Source of the DNA: Bradyrhizobium sp. AUGA SZCCT0176
GTDB taxonomy: Bacteria; Pseudomonadota; Alphaproteobacteria; Rhizobiales; Xanthobacteraceae
DNA length: 64,000 nucleotides
NCBI RefSeq assembly: GCF_018130145.1
Contig: NZ_JAFCMB010000009.1
Location: forward strand, 124,001-188,000
Reading direction: 5' to 3'
The notes below the pieces were generated by a model, which was given only the letters and a program-made list of their open reading frames with translations, ran no database searches and was not told where the DNA came from. Made by a program: the position numbers and the translations under genes. Shown in pieces: positions 8,959 through 18,449 of the stretch (its first letter is position 1; each line of letters opens with the position of its first letter).

Positions 8959-9178
8959 AACAAATGGATAGGCTTCGGATTCGGGCCTAAATCGGCTCCG
9001 GAAACACGACCCTCTATAATAGGCTTGACGGTTCGTCCGATGTGGACGCCCCGGGCTCGCGATGGCCTCAAACCGCCCGCCTCGCCATGCCGGCCCTCCA
9101 GTCCATCGGAGAGTTGAGAGAAGGCCGGTTTCGTGGGAAGACGGCCCCCCGCTTTCCCGACTGAGGCGAGTAACCGAC

Positions 9179-10960
9179 ATGACCTACCGCGCGCCGATCA
9201 ACGACATCCTGCTCGCCCTCAACCATGGCGCCGGCCTCAAGGCCGCCGTGCAGGCCGGTCATTACGGCGATTTCGACGGCGATATTACCGCAGCCGTGCT
9301 GGAGGAAGCCGGCAAATTCGCTTCCGACGTGCTGGCGCCCTTGAACGCGGTGGGCGACGAACACGGTATCAAGCTCGCCGACAACAAGGTGACGACCGCG
9401 CCCGGCTGGCCGGATGCGTACCAGCGCTGGATCGCGGGCGGATGGAACGCGGTGTCGGGCCCGGAAGATTTCGGCGGACAGGGCCTACCGATGGCGATCA
9501 ACGCCGCCTGCACCGAAATCTGGAGCGCGTCGAACATCGCGTTCGGCCTCTGCCCGCTCTTGACGCTGTCGGCGATCGAGGCGCTCGACGCCCATGGCAG
9601 CGAGGAGCTGAGAAAGATCTATCTGGAAAAACTGGTGTCGGGTGAATGGACCGGCACCATGCAGCTGACTGAACCCCAAGCGGGCTCCGACGTCGGCGCG
9701 CTGCGCACCCGCGCCGAACGCACACCTGACGGCAGCTATCGCATCAAAGGCACAAAGATCTTCATCACCTATGGCGACCACGACATGACCGATAACATCG
9801 TGCATTTCGTGCTGGCACGTTTGCCCGATGCGCCCGCGGGCACCAAAGGTATCTCGCTCTTTCTTATTCCAAAATTCCTCGTCAATGCCGACGGCTCGCT
9901 CGGCGCGCAGAACGACATCTATCCGAGCGGCGTCGAGCACAAGCTCGGCATGCATGCTTCGCCAACCTGCACCATGACGATGGGCGATAAGGGCGGCGCG
10001 ATCGGTTATTTGATCGGCGAAGAAAACCGCGGCATGCTCTGCATGTTCACGATGATGAACCAGGCCCGCCTCGGCGTCGGCCTCGAGGGTGTCGGCATCG
10101 CCGACCGCGCCTATCAGCAGGCGCTGGCCTATGCGCAGGAGCGCCGCCAGGGCCGCGCCGTCGGCGCCAAGGGCGACGGGATGGACGCGATTATCGTGCA
10201 TCCGGACGTCAAGCGCATGTTGCTGCAGATGCGCGCCATGACGGCAGCCGCGCGTACGATTTGCTACGCCACCGCGGTGGCGCTCGATGTCTCGGTGCGC
10301 GCCAAGGATGCCAAGGTGCGCGCCGACGCTGCTGCCCGCGGCGCGCTGCTGACGCCGATCGCAAAAGCCTTCTCCACCGATATCGGCAATGAGGTGGCCT
10401 ATCTCGGCGTGCAGGTTCACGGCGGCATGGGCTTCATCGAGGAAACCGGCGCCGCCCAGCATTATCGCGACGCCCGCATCACCTCGATTTACGAGGGCAC
10501 CAACGGCATCCAGTCGATCGATCTCGTCACGCGAAAACTCGCGGCCAATGGCGGAGCGTCGGTCTGGGCCCTGATCGACGAGCTGTCCGGCATCGTCAAG
10601 CAGGTGGAAGCTTCCAACGATCCGGCCTTCGGCACCACGGGGGCAAAACTGCGCGACGCGCTCGGCTCGCTCGAGCGCTCCAGCAAATGGTTGCTGGAGA
10701 AGGTCGCCTCCGCGCCGAACGACGCGCTCGCGGGTGCGACACCCTACTTGCGGCTGTTCGGCTCGACGCTCGGCGGCTGCAAGCTGGCCGGCGAGGCGCT
10801 CGCCGCCAAGAGCAATGGCGAGGCCGGCGATCCGCAGCGATACGTCACGCTGGCGAGGTTCTTTGCCGAAAACATTTCGGTGCAGGCCACCTCGCTGGAA
10901 AAGACCGTCATCGACAGCGCCGACGCCGTCAACGGCGCGGATGCCGTGTTGCTGGCATAG
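9179..10960 (+). CDS. Acyl-CoA dehydrogenase, class C (DmdC-like)
   Basis: FAD-dependent acyl-CoA dehydrogenase of 593 residues, the long form with an extra C-terminal domain. The N-terminus (MTYRAPINDILLALN), WTGTMQLTEPQAGSD and the ending YRDARITSIYEGTNGIQ match the DmdC group (3-methylmercaptopropionyl-CoA dehydrogenase). The catalytic Glu is the E of YEGTNGIQ, near residue 439. ATG at 9179 is used because the family begins there; in-frame codons upstream are unrelated. Many paralogues in this clade oxidise ordinary fatty acyl-CoA, so DMSP breakdown is only one possibility. A DmdB-like ligase is at 58523 in this window. Confidence 0.92.
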   Translation: MTYRAPINDILLALNHGAGLKAAVQAGHYGDFDGDITAAVLEEAGKFASDVLAPLNAVGDEHGIKLADNKVTTAPGWPDAYQRWIAGGWNAVSGPEDFGGQGLPMAINAACTEIWSASNIAFGLCPLLTLSAIEALDAHGSEELRKIYLEKLVSGEWTGTMQLTEPQAGSDVGALRTRAERTPDGSYRIKGTKIFITYGDHDMTDNIVHFVLARLPDAPAGTKGISLFLIPKFLVNADGSLGAQNDIYPSGVEHKLGMHASPTCTMTMGDKGGAIGYLIGEENRGMLCMFTMMNQARLGVGLEGVGIADRAYQQALAYAQERRQGRAVGAKGDGMDAIIVHPDVKRMLLQMRAMTAAARTICYATAVALDVSVRAKDAKVRADAAARGALLTPIAKAFSTDIGNEVAYLGVQVHGGMGFIEETGAAQHYRDARITSIYEGTNGIQSIDLVTRKLAANGGASVWALIDELSGIVKQVEASNDPAFGTTGAKLRDALGSLERSSKWLLEKVASAPNDALAGATPYLRLFGSTLGGCKLAGEALAAKSNGEAGDPQRYVTLARFFAENISVQATSLEKTVIDSADAVNGADAVLLA

Positions 10961-11055
10961 GGATAACCCAACACCAAACCCGACTAGAGCAGCACGTTTT
11001 TCAATCCAGGCGCATCCAGCGCCGCAAAGCTGCCAACGCAGGAGCCACTGTCCCG

Positions 11056-12237
11056 ATGTTTGATTTCGATCGCGTTATTAATCGCCGCGGCACGCACGCG
11101 TCGAAATGGGACATGATGGCCAAGAATTCGGGGATCACCGCAGCGGACGGAATTCCGATGTGGGTCGCCGACATGGATTTTGCGGCGCCTCCCGGCGTCA
11201 CGGAAGCACTATCCACGCTCGTTACCCGCGGCGTCCACGGCTATTATGCCGACACCGGCAGCTGGGCGGCAGCGCTCGCCGAATGGATGGCGCGCCGGCA
11301 TGATCTCGCGATCGACCCGGCCTGGGTCAGCCCGACGCCCGGTGTCGTCTCGGGCCTCGGTCTGATCCTGCAAGCTGTCACTGAAGTGGGTGATGAGGTC
11401 GTGGTGTTTCCACCGGCCTATCATGCGTTCCGCAAGATCATTCTCGCCAATGAGCGGCGCATCGTCGACGCGCAGCTGGTCCAGCGTCAGGGCCGCTACG
11501 AGATGGACCTCGATGCGCTGGGAAAACAACTCACGCCGCGAACCAAAATCGTCTTCTTCTGCAGCCCGCACAATCCGGGCGGCACCGTGTGGTCGATCGA
11601 GGAGATCCGTGAGCTCGCCGCCTTCTGTGCCGAACGCAATCTGATTCTGGTTTCCGACGAGATCCATTGCGACCTATTGCTGGGCGACGTCAAACACACG
11701 CCGACGCTGTCAGCCGCACCCGAGATCGCCGATCGCCTGATCACCTGCCTTGCCGCGACCAAGACCTTCAATCTCGCCGGCGCCCATGTCGGCGCCTGCG
11801 TCACGTCGAACCCGGTGTTGAAGCAGCGGATCGACGCGCGGATCGCGGCAAGCGGGCTCGCCTCCTACAACGCCTTCGGCATGATCGCGACCGAGGCGGC
11901 CTGGCGAACCGGCGAGGCCTGGCTCGATGCGCTGCTGCCCTATCTCGCCGGCAACCGCGATACACTCGCCGCACGAATGGAAAAAGCCGCGCCCGGCGCA
12001 CGCTCGATGCGGCTCGAAGCAACCTATCTCGCCTGGGTCGACTTCTCCGGAACCGGATTGGCGGCCGCGGACGTGGCCGCACGGGTAAAGGATCGGGCAC
12101 GCATCTTCGCCAGCCCCGGCGAGCAGTTTGGGCCCGGCGGCGAAACCTGGCTGCGTTTCAACTTCGCCACGCCGCGTCCGATTCTAACCGAGGCGCTTGA
12201 TCGCCTGGATGACGCCTTTCGAGACCTCCGAGCTTAG
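11056..12237 (+). CDS. PatB/MalY-type PLP-dependent C-S lyase (cystathionine beta-lyase-like)
   Basis: Fold-type I PLP enzyme of 393 residues, matching the PatB/MalY family. Family markers are the N-terminal PMWVADMDFAAPP, the CSPHNPGGTVWS segment, VSDEIHCDL with the cofactor-binding Asp, and the PLP Schiff-base lysine in AATKTFNLAGAH (about Lys236). It probably releases thiol, pyruvate and ammonia from cystathionine or S-alkyl-cysteine. It lies 95 bases after the acyl-CoA dehydrogenase in the same direction; a functional link through sulfur metabolism is speculative. The ATG at 11056 is the family start. Its stop faces the convergent gene ending at 12254, leaving only 16 bases between them. 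Confidence 0.9.
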   Translation: MFDFDRVINRRGTHASKWDMMAKNSGITAADGIPMWVADMDFAAPPGVTEALSTLVTRGVHGYYADTGSWAAALAEWMARRHDLAIDPAWVSPTPGVVSGLGLILQAVTEVGDEVVVFPPAYHAFRKIILANERRIVDAQLVQRQGRYEMDLDALGKQLTPRTKIVFFCSPHNPGGTVWSIEEIRELAAFCAERNLILVSDEIHCDLLLGDVKHTPTLSAAPEIADRLITCLAATKTFNLAGAHVGACVTSNPVLKQRIDARIAASGLASYNAFGMIATEAAWRTGEAWLDALLPYLAGNRDTLAARMEKAAPGARSMRLEATYLAWVDFSGTGLAAADVAARVKDRARIFASPGEQFGPGGETWLRFNFATPRPILTEALDRLDDAFRDLRA

Positions 12238-12253
12238 GCTGCGGACGAGGGTC

Positions 12254-13318
12254 CTACCGCAGCGGCATCGGCGGCCTCGGCACCGACGCCAGTTCCGGAT
12301 CGCTCAGTGTTTCAGCGGTGGTTGGTGATTGCGCCTCAAGCTGTCGCGGCACGTAGGGTGCCGAAGTCGCTGACAACGGCGCGGCCGACGGCATGGCTTG
12401 CTGCCGGACCGGCCGCGGCGGCACCGGCGTCCGCGCCGGCGCTATCGCGGCGACTGGCCGCGGCGGCGGCGCCGGTTTTTTGGCTTGCGCGTTTTGCGCG
12501 GCAGATTTCTCCGAAACCATCGCCACGAGCTGCTGCTGGCTGGCCTTGAGCTGCTCGATGCTGGCCTTGAGCTGTTCGATCTCCCGGCTTGCGCTGGCAA
12601 GATCGCGCGCCATCGTCTCGAGCGATTGCGACTGATCGGGCGCGGCGGCGGCCGGCGGGGCGGCGGCGACCGGCGCGGCAGTAGTAGCCTCCGCTGCAGC
12701 AGCCTGCGCTGCGGCCGGCGCCTGGGGCGCCGGTTGAGCCGGTGAAGTATTCGACGCGTCGACATCCGCGGCAGCCAGAACCGGCTGCGCGGTGAGCCCG
12801 GTTTTTTCCGGGGCCAGCGATGATTTCCGGGCAAACAGCGGCGCCCATTCTGCGATTACCTGTTGAGCCGCCTCGGCATGGTAATGCCAGGCCATGGCGG
12901 CCCCGCCGATACAGCCCGCCAGCAGCAGCGCCGTGACGGCACGCATGGCGCGCCTCGCCATCGACGACCTCGGCCGGCGGCGGCTGTTGATCAGGGCATC
13001 TTCGACGGCGGCTGCGCGAAACGTGATTTCATCGACGGCGATTGCGCGAAACGTGGCGTCGACCGGCGGCACCGCTGCGCCGTCCCGGAAGACCGGCTCG
13101 ATGTGAGGCTGCGGACCCACCGTAGGAGCGCGCACGGGATCCGGCGCCGGGCCGAAAAATTCTTCTTCCGCGGGCGCTACCTTGACGGGATCGGGCGCGA
13201 CCCTGACGGGATCTGATGCGACCCTGACGGCATCGGGTACGACCCTGACGGCATCGGGTGCGACCACGAGGATATCGTGCGGATCATCGGTTGGCTTCGG
13301 TTTCTGCATCGATTGCAT
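12254..13318 (-). CDS. Hypothetical Ala/Pro-rich single-pass membrane protein with tandem DPVRVAP repeats
   Basis: I do not recognise a named family. The 354-residue product has an N-terminal region of seven-residue repeats (D-A/P-V-R-V-A/V-P), then one transmembrane segment (AVTALLLAGCIGGAAMAW) around residue 130. After it come a long Ala/Pro-rich stretch, a probable coiled coil with near repeats EQLKASIEQLKASQQQL, and a Pro-rich tail. This layout suggests a membrane-anchored protein with a periplasmic coiled coil. ATG at 13318 is chosen because GGAG lies just upstream; in-frame starts at 13336 and 13357 have none. A TolA- or cell-wall-related role would be a guess. Confidence 0.75.
   Translation of the reverse strand: MQSMQKPKPTDDPHDILVVAPDAVRVVPDAVRVASDPVRVAPDPVKVAPAEEEFFGPAPDPVRAPTVGPQPHIEPVFRDGAAVPPVDATFRAIAVDEITFRAAAVEDALINSRRRPRSSMARRAMRAVTALLLAGCIGGAAMAWHYHAEAAQQVIAEWAPLFARKSSLAPEKTGLTAQPVLAAADVDASNTSPAQPAPQAPAAAQAAAAEATTAAPVAAAPPAAAAPDQSQSLETMARDLASASREIEQLKASIEQLKASQQQLVAMVSEKSAAQNAQAKKPAPPPRPVAAIAPARTPVPPRPVRQQAMPSAAPLSATSAPYVPRQLEAQSPTTAETLSDPELASVPRPPMPLR
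13176..13266. repeat. 21-bp tandem repeat within a coding region
   Basis: At least four near-identical 21-bp units, reading GACCCTGACGG(C/G)ATC with variable ends on the plus strand. They encode the seven-residue units of the minus-strand membrane protein. The units keep frame, so copy-number change would alter protein length without frameshift. Confidence 0.8.
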
Positions 13319-13591
13319 CGGCGCTCCGTACTCCATCCAATGTCGCCTGCGCCCCAAGAGCCTGTCCCAAGCTTTTGCCTAAGACCCTGCCCAAGATTTA
13401 CCCCAAGAGCGACCGGCGGATTTGCGTGAGATCGACGACTTCCAGCCCCCAGAATTCCCCCACACGTCGTTCCCCTTACCCCATTCCGGTTTGACCAAAG
13501 CAAGGCAGTACCATGGAGAGGTTGCGGCCGAGGGAACTTGTCAGGTGACAAAGGTGCGCCAGCCTGTGCCACACCCGACTGCGCTCTCCGT

Positions 13592-13712
13592 CGTCATTGC
13601 GAGCCAACGGGTCGCGCGAATGCGCGCCCGATGACAGGCTCCGCGAAGCAATCCATCTCGCCGCGCGAAGGACAGATGGATTGCTGCGTCGCTGGCGCTC
13701 CTCGCAATGACG
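13592..13712. repeat. Long inverted repeat with CGTCATTGCGAG arms
   Basis: CGTCATTGCGAG at the left end is mirrored by CTCGCAATGACG at the right end. Internal inverted segments (GCAATCCATCTC and AGATGGATTGC) allow a long hairpin. The same arm sequence recurs at 30253-30399. It sits in the 423-bp gap between the Ala/Pro-rich protein and the aldo/keto reductase; nothing else is recognisable there. Confidence 0.85.
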
Positions 13713-13741
13713 TGGATACGGACGTCGCTGAAGCCCGATTC

Positions 13742-14734
13742 TCAGCGGCCTACCAGCTGCTGCAGATGTTCCGGGTACCGCGCGCCCTGTACCGCCACGG
13801 CAGAGATCGCACGCTCGATCTCGCCGAGATCGCCTGATGTGAGCGTCACCGCCGCCGCGCCGATGTTCTCATCCAGCCGATGCAGCTTGGTGGTGCCGGG
13901 GATCGGAACGATCCACGGCTTCTGCGCCAGCAGCCAGGCGAGTGCGATCTGCGCCGAGGTCGCCTTTTTGCCTGCGGCGATTTTGCCGAGCAGGTCGACC
14001 AAGGCCTGGTTCGCTTTTCGCGCTTCCGGCGAGAACCGCGGCACCACGTTGCGGAAGTCTGATTTGTCGAACGTCGTGGTCTCGCTGATCGCGCCGGTGA
14101 GGAACCCCTTGCCGAGCGGGCTGAAGGGAACGAAGCCGATACCGAGTTCTTCGAGCGTCGGCACGATCACCTCTTCAGGTTCGCGCCACCACAGCGAATA
14201 CTCGCTCTGAAGTGCGGCGACCGGTTGCACGGCATGGGCACGCCGGATCGTCGGCGCGGCGGCCTCGGAGAGTCCAAAGTGCCTGACCTTGCCTTCGCGG
14301 ATGAGATCCTTGACCGCACCCGCCACATCCTCGATCGGCACGTTGGGATCGACGCGGTGCTGATAGAACAGATCGATGACGTTGGTCCTGAGCCGCTTCA
14401 GCGAAGCCTCCGCCACTTGCTTGATGTGCTCCGGCCGGCTGCTAAGACCGCTCTGCGCGCCCGTCTTCGGATCGATGTCGAAACCGAATTTGGTGGCGAT
14501 CACGACCTGGTCGCGGACCGGCGCCAGCGCCTCGCCGACCAGTTCCTCCGACGTGAACGGTCCATACACTTCGGCGGTGTCGAAAAACGTCACACCGCGC
14601 TCGACGGCGGCGCGGATCAGCGCGATTCCCGCCTGCTTTTCGACCGCCGGGCCATAGCCGAAGCTGAGTCCCATGCAGCCGAGCCCGATCGCCGAGACTT
14701 CGAGGCCGCTCTTGCCAAGTTTACGCTTCTGCAC
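13742..14734 (-). CDS. Aldo/keto reductase
   Basis: NADPH-dependent reductase of about 330 residues. The AKR catalytic tetrad is visible: Asp in FFDTAEVYG, Tyr in the same motif, Lys in VVIATKFGF and His in FYQHRVDP. The C-terminal VPIPGTTKLHRLDENIGA is the NADPH-binding loop of this branch (AKR13/YakC-like). GTG at 14734 (MQKRKLGKSG) fits the family start and has a GGAGAAG site upstream; an in-frame TTG at 14749 would overlap that site. It is the last gene of the apparent paoA-paoB-paoC-cupin-AKR run, 27 bases after the cupin stop, so it may reduce aldehydes that the oxidoreductase oxidises. Confidence 0.9.
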   Translation of the reverse strand: MQKRKLGKSGLEVSAIGLGCMGLSFGYGPAVEKQAGIALIRAAVERGVTFFDTAEVYGPFTSEELVGEALAPVRDQVVIATKFGFDIDPKTGAQSGLSSRPEHIKQVAEASLKRLRTNVIDLFYQHRVDPNVPIEDVAGAVKDLIREGKVRHFGLSEAAAPTIRRAHAVQPVAALQSEYSLWWREPEEVIVPTLEELGIGFVPFSPLGKGFLTGAISETTTFDKSDFRNVVPRFSPEARKANQALVDLLGKIAAGKKATSAQIALAWLLAQKPWIVPIPGTTKLHRLDENIGAAAVTLTSGDLGEIERAISAVAVQGARYPEHLQQLVGR

Positions 14735-14761
14735 TCTCTTCTTCTCCAATTGTTCGACAAA

Positions 14762-15265
14762 TCATCGCGCGTACTGTTCGTCGCTGACCTTTTCCATCCA
14801 GTCGACGGTCTTGCCGTCGAGCGCTTCCTGAATCGCCAGATGCGTCATCGCCGTCGTGGGTCCCGCGCCGTGCCAGTGCTTCTCGCCGGGCGGAAACCAG
14901 ACCACGTCGCCGGGCCGGATCTCCTCGATCCGCCCGCCCCAATGCTGCACCAGGCCAAAGCCGGACGTGACAATCAATGTCTGTCCGAGCGGATGGGTGT
15001 GCCAGGCGGTGCGCGCGCAGGGCTCGAAGGTGACGCTGGCGCCCACCACGCGTGCCGGTTCGGTCGCCTTGAACAGCGGATCGACGCGGACGGTACCGGT
15101 GAAATAATCTGAAGGTCCCTTGCCGGACGGCTGCGAGCCGCTTCGTTTGATGTCCATGGTACTGATCCTTCGTGGTGGTGTTACCGGCGCGTTTGCGCCA
15201 GCAACTCCCGCTCCCAGCACGGCAAGGCCGCCACCGGCTGCAAGCATGCGTCTGCGCGTGATCAT
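14762..15265 (-). CDS. Exported cupin-domain protein
   Basis: A 167-residue protein with an N-terminal twin-arginine-like signal (MITRRRMLAAGGGLAVLGAG), followed by a single cupin domain. The metal-binding motifs are TAWHTHPLGQTLIV and PPGEKHWHGAG, giving the expected His/Glu/His set. Cupins of this size often accompany carboxymuconolactone decarboxylases or act as small oxidoreductase or isomerase modules. The start at 15265 is chosen because it begins directly with the RR signal. It lies 25 bases after the stop of the molybdopterin subunit gene and is likely cotranscribed. Export through Tat would match the PaoA-type subunit, which also has an RR signal. Confidence 0.88.
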   Translation of the reverse strand: MITRRRMLAAGGGLAVLGAGVAGANAPVTPPRRISTMDIKRSGSQPSGKGPSDYFTGTVRVDPLFKATEPARVVGASVTFEPCARTAWHTHPLGQTLIVTSGFGLVQHWGGRIEEIRPGDVVWFPPGEKHWHGAGPTTAMTHLAIQEALDGKTVDWMEKVSDEQYAR

Positions 15266-15290
15266 CGCGGTCGGTGCGCGGGCTCGGCGC

Positions 15291-17495
15291 TCATGCCACT
15301 TCCGGCAGCCGGGCAAGCAGCTTGTCGAGCGTGATCGGATAATCGCGCACCCGCACACCGGTCGCGTTGTAGATCGCGTTGGCGATGGCGGCACCGACGC
15401 CGCAGATGCCGAGTTCGCCGACGCCCTTGGCCTTCATCGGCGACGACATCGGGTCGGTCTCGTCGAGGAAGATCACGTCCTGATGCGGAATGTCGGCATG
15501 CACGGGCACTTCGTAGCCGGCGAGGTCATGGTTGACGAAGAAACCGGCGCGCTTGTCGACCGCCAGTTCTTCCATCAGCGCGGCACCGGCGCCCATCGTC
15601 ATCGCGCCGATCACCTGGCTGCGCGCCGATTTGGGGTTGAGGATGCGACCCGCGGCACACACCGCCAGCATTCGGCGCACCCGAATTTCGGCGGTCGCGG
15701 CATCGACGCCAACCTCGACGAAATGCGCGCCGAAGGTCGATTGCTGATACTTCTTGCCGAGGTCGCCGAATTCCATCACATCCTCGGCCACGATGCCGCT
15801 CTCGCCCGCGGCCTGCGCCAGCGGCACGCTGCGATTGCCCGAACGCACCTGCCCGTCGGCGAAATCTGCCTCGGTGGAATTGAACCCGAGCTTCTGCGCC
15901 ACGGCCTCGCGCAGCTTGACGCACGCGGCATAGACGCCGGACGTCGAGCTGTTGGCGCCCCATTGCCCGCCCGATCCGGCCGAAACCGGAAAGGCCGAGT
16001 CGCCGAGGCGTACGATGATCTTGTCGAGCGGCAGGCCCATCATCTCGGCTGCGGTCTGCGCGATGATGGTGTAAGTGCCGGTGCCGATATCGGTCATGTC
16101 GGTCTCGACAACAACGACGCCGCGGTTGTCGAGCCGCACGCGCGCCGCCGATTTCATCACCGGATTGTTGCGGAAGGCAGCCGCCATGCCGATGCCGACC
16201 AGCCATCGCCCGGCGCGAACCTGCCCCGGCTGGGGATTGCGCTTGCTCCAGTCGAAGCGGTTGGCGCCGAGCCCCATGCACGCGATCAGCGGCCGGTGCG
16301 AATACGCCCGCTCCGGCTTTTCGGGATCGACCTGGGTGTCATTGAGGATGCGGAACTCGATCGGATCGAGCCCGAGCTTTTCCGCCATCTCGTCCATCGC
16401 GATCTCCAGCGCCATCATGCCGGGCGCCTCGCCTGGCGCACGCATCGCATTGCCTTCCGGCAGGTCGAGCACCGCAAGCCGCGTCGCCGTCATGCGGTTG
16501 GCGCCGGCATAGAGCAGCCGTGTCGCCTGCACCGCAGCCTCCGGCTTGCCGCCGGGCAGGTTGCCGGACCAGCCCTCATGGCCGATGGCCGTGATCTTGC
16601 CATCCCTGGTCGCGCCGATACGGATGCGCTGGATCGTGGCCGGCCGATGCACGGTGTTGTTGAACATCATCGGACGCGTCAGCGCCACCTTGACCGGCCG
16701 TCCGGCCGCGCGGGCGCCCAATGCCGCGAGCAGCGCATCGGCGCGCACGAACAGTTTGCCGCCGAACCCGCCGCCGATGAAGGGCGATATCAGGCGGACC
16801 TTGTCCTTGGGCATGCCGAGCGTCTTGGCCAGTTCGCCAACGCTCCAGTCGATCATCTGGTTTGAGGTCCACACGATCAGCTTGTCGCCATCCCAGGCGG
16901 CCATCGAGGCGTGCGGTTCCATCATCGCATGGGCGTGATCGGGCGTGGTGTAGGTCGCGTCGAGCTGAACCGGTGCCGCGGCGAATGCGCCGGCGAAATC
17001 GCCGACCGCGGTATCGGCCGGACCGCCGGTGATGCGCGCGGGCTTGCCGGAATCCTTGACCGCTGCGAGATCGTAGACGCCATCAGTCCTGACATAATCG
17101 ACGCGGACCAGTTGCGCGGCGGCGCGGGCCTGCTCGAAGGTTTCCGCCACCACGAGCGCGATCGCCTGGTGATAATGCTCGATCTCGGGGCCGCCGAGCA
17201 GCGTGGCGAAGTTCAGGTTGCCCTTGGCGAGCTTGCCGGCATTGTCAGCCGTGACGATGGCAAGCACGCCGGATGCTGTCTTGGCGGCCGTCAGATCCAT
17301 CGAGGCGATCCGGCCCTTGGCAATCGCTGAACCGACCACATAGCCGCAGGCCGGGTTCGCGATGTTGTCGTGCCGCTCATAGGCATAGGGCGCAGTGCCC
17401 GTGGTCTTGAACGGACCATCGATGCGGTCCGCGGGCTTGCCGATGATCTTCAACTGGTCGATCGGGTTGGTGGTCGCCGGGGTTTCGAATTTCAT
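15291..17495 (-). CDS. paoC: Aldehyde oxidoreductase molybdopterin-binding subunit (PaoC-like)
   Basis: Large catalytic subunit of a xanthine-oxidase-family enzyme, 734 residues. Features include GKPADRIDGPFKTTGTAPYA at the N-terminus, the MoCo-binding FIGGGFGGK region, GTGTYTIIAQTAAEMM, and KGVGELGICGVGAAIANA, which contains the catalytic Glu. The overall length and the NPIDQLKIIGKP start match PaoC/YagR of E. coli periplasmic aldehyde oxidoreductase. It follows paoB by three bases behind a GAGGGG site. PaoD, the MoCo insertion chaperone normally next to paoC, is not here; a cupin gene occupies that place. Confidence 0.92.
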   Translation of the reverse strand: MKFETPATTNPIDQLKIIGKPADRIDGPFKTTGTAPYAYERHDNIANPACGYVVGSAIAKGRIASMDLTAAKTASGVLAIVTADNAGKLAKGNLNFATLLGGPEIEHYHQAIALVVAETFEQARAAAQLVRVDYVRTDGVYDLAAVKDSGKPARITGGPADTAVGDFAGAFAAAPVQLDATYTTPDHAHAMMEPHASMAAWDGDKLIVWTSNQMIDWSVGELAKTLGMPKDKVRLISPFIGGGFGGKLFVRADALLAALGARAAGRPVKVALTRPMMFNNTVHRPATIQRIRIGATRDGKITAIGHEGWSGNLPGGKPEAAVQATRLLYAGANRMTATRLAVLDLPEGNAMRAPGEAPGMMALEIAMDEMAEKLGLDPIEFRILNDTQVDPEKPERAYSHRPLIACMGLGANRFDWSKRNPQPGQVRAGRWLVGIGMAAAFRNNPVMKSAARVRLDNRGVVVVETDMTDIGTGTYTIIAQTAAEMMGLPLDKIIVRLGDSAFPVSAGSGGQWGANSSTSGVYAACVKLREAVAQKLGFNSTEADFADGQVRSGNRSVPLAQAAGESGIVAEDVMEFGDLGKKYQQSTFGAHFVEVGVDAATAEIRVRRMLAVCAAGRILNPKSARSQVIGAMTMGAGAALMEELAVDKRAGFFVNHDLAGYEVPVHADIPHQDVIFLDETDPMSSPMKAKGVGELGICGVGAAIANAIYNATGVRVRDYPITLDKLLARLPEVA

Positions 17496-17498
17496 GGT

Positions 17499-18449
17499 CT
17501 ATCCCCTCGCCTCTGCCAGCACCGCGCCGAGCGTCCGCTCGGCCAGCAGCAGCTTGAAGGCGTTCTCATGGGTAGGTTTGGCGTCGGCGAACAGTTTTGC
17601 CGTCACTGCTTTCGCGCCGCGCGGCAGTTCGGCCTCGGCGGCTTCGACGCGCCAGGGCTTGTGGGCGACGCCGCCGAGCGCGACGCGTCCGGAGCCGTCG
17701 CGCTGCACGATGGCCGCGACCGCGACCAGAGCGAACGCATAAGACGCGCGGTCACGCACCTTGCGATAGATCTGCTTGCCGCCAACGGGTTTCGGCAACG
17801 TCACGGCGGTGATCAGTTCGCCCGGCGCCAGTGAGGTCTCAACCTCAGGCGTATTGCCGGGCAACCGGTGGAAGTCAGCGATCGGAATGCTGCGCGCGGC
17901 GCCGTCAGGTCGAATTGTTTCCACGGTGGCGTCGAGCGCGCGCATGGCCACCGCCATGTCGCTCGGATGGGTCGCGATGCACGCTTCGCTGGCGCCGATC
18001 ACGGCGTGCTGACGGCTGAGGCCGCCGATCGCCGAACAGCCGCTGCCGGGCTGACGTTTGTTGCAGGGCTGGTTGGTGTCGTAGAAATACGGGCAGCGGG
18101 TCCGCTGCAGCAGATTGCCCGCGGTCGTCGCCTTGTTGCGCAACTGGCCCGAAGCGCCGGCGAGCAACGCGCGCGACAGCACGCCGTAATCGCGCCGCAC
18201 CCGTTCGTCCGCAGCAAGATCGGTGTTGCGCACCAGCGCGCCAACCCGCAGTCCGCCATCGGCGGTCGGCTCGATCTTGTCGAGCCCGAGACGGTTGACG
18301 TCGATCAGATGCGCCGGCGTCTCGATTTCGAGCTTCATCAGGTCGAGCAGGTTGGTACCACCAGCGATGAATTTGGCGCCCTGCTGGCGCGCAGCCGCGG
18401 CGGCGGCCTCGGCCGGCGAATTGGCGCGCTCATAGGTAAAGGATCTCAT
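17499..18449 (-). CDS. paoB: Aldehyde oxidoreductase FAD-binding subunit (PaoB-like)
   Basis: FAD subunit of 316 residues. The FAD-binding motif AGGTNLLDLMKLE is near residue 30. A cysteine-rich insertion (RCPYFYDTNQPCNKRQPGSGC) carries the extra [4Fe-4S] cluster typical of PaoB and 4-hydroxybenzoyl-CoA reductase-type subunits. TTAGNLLQRTRCP is also diagnostic. ATG at 18449 overlaps the paoA stop by four bases, giving translational coupling; an upstream in-frame extension inside paoA is rejected. The subunit passes electrons between the 2Fe-2S subunit and FAD. Confidence 0.92.
   Translation of the reverse strand: MRSFTYERANSPAEAAAAAARQQGAKFIAGGTNLLDLMKLEIETPAHLIDVNRLGLDKIEPTADGGLRVGALVRNTDLAADERVRRDYGVLSRALLAGASGQLRNKATTAGNLLQRTRCPYFYDTNQPCNKRQPGSGCSAIGGLSRQHAVIGASEACIATHPSDMAVAMRALDATVETIRPDGAARSIPIADFHRLPGNTPEVETSLAPGELITAVTLPKPVGGKQIYRKVRDRASYAFALVAVAAIVQRDGSGRVALGGVAHKPWRVEAAEAELPRGAKAVTAKLFADAKPTHENAFKLLLAERTLGAVLAEARG

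Noticed and set aside
15120..16865. 581-codon plus-strand frame opposite the PaoC-like gene
   Set aside because: It is the complement of a well-supported molybdopterin subunit and rich in Arg/His/Gly; no family features.
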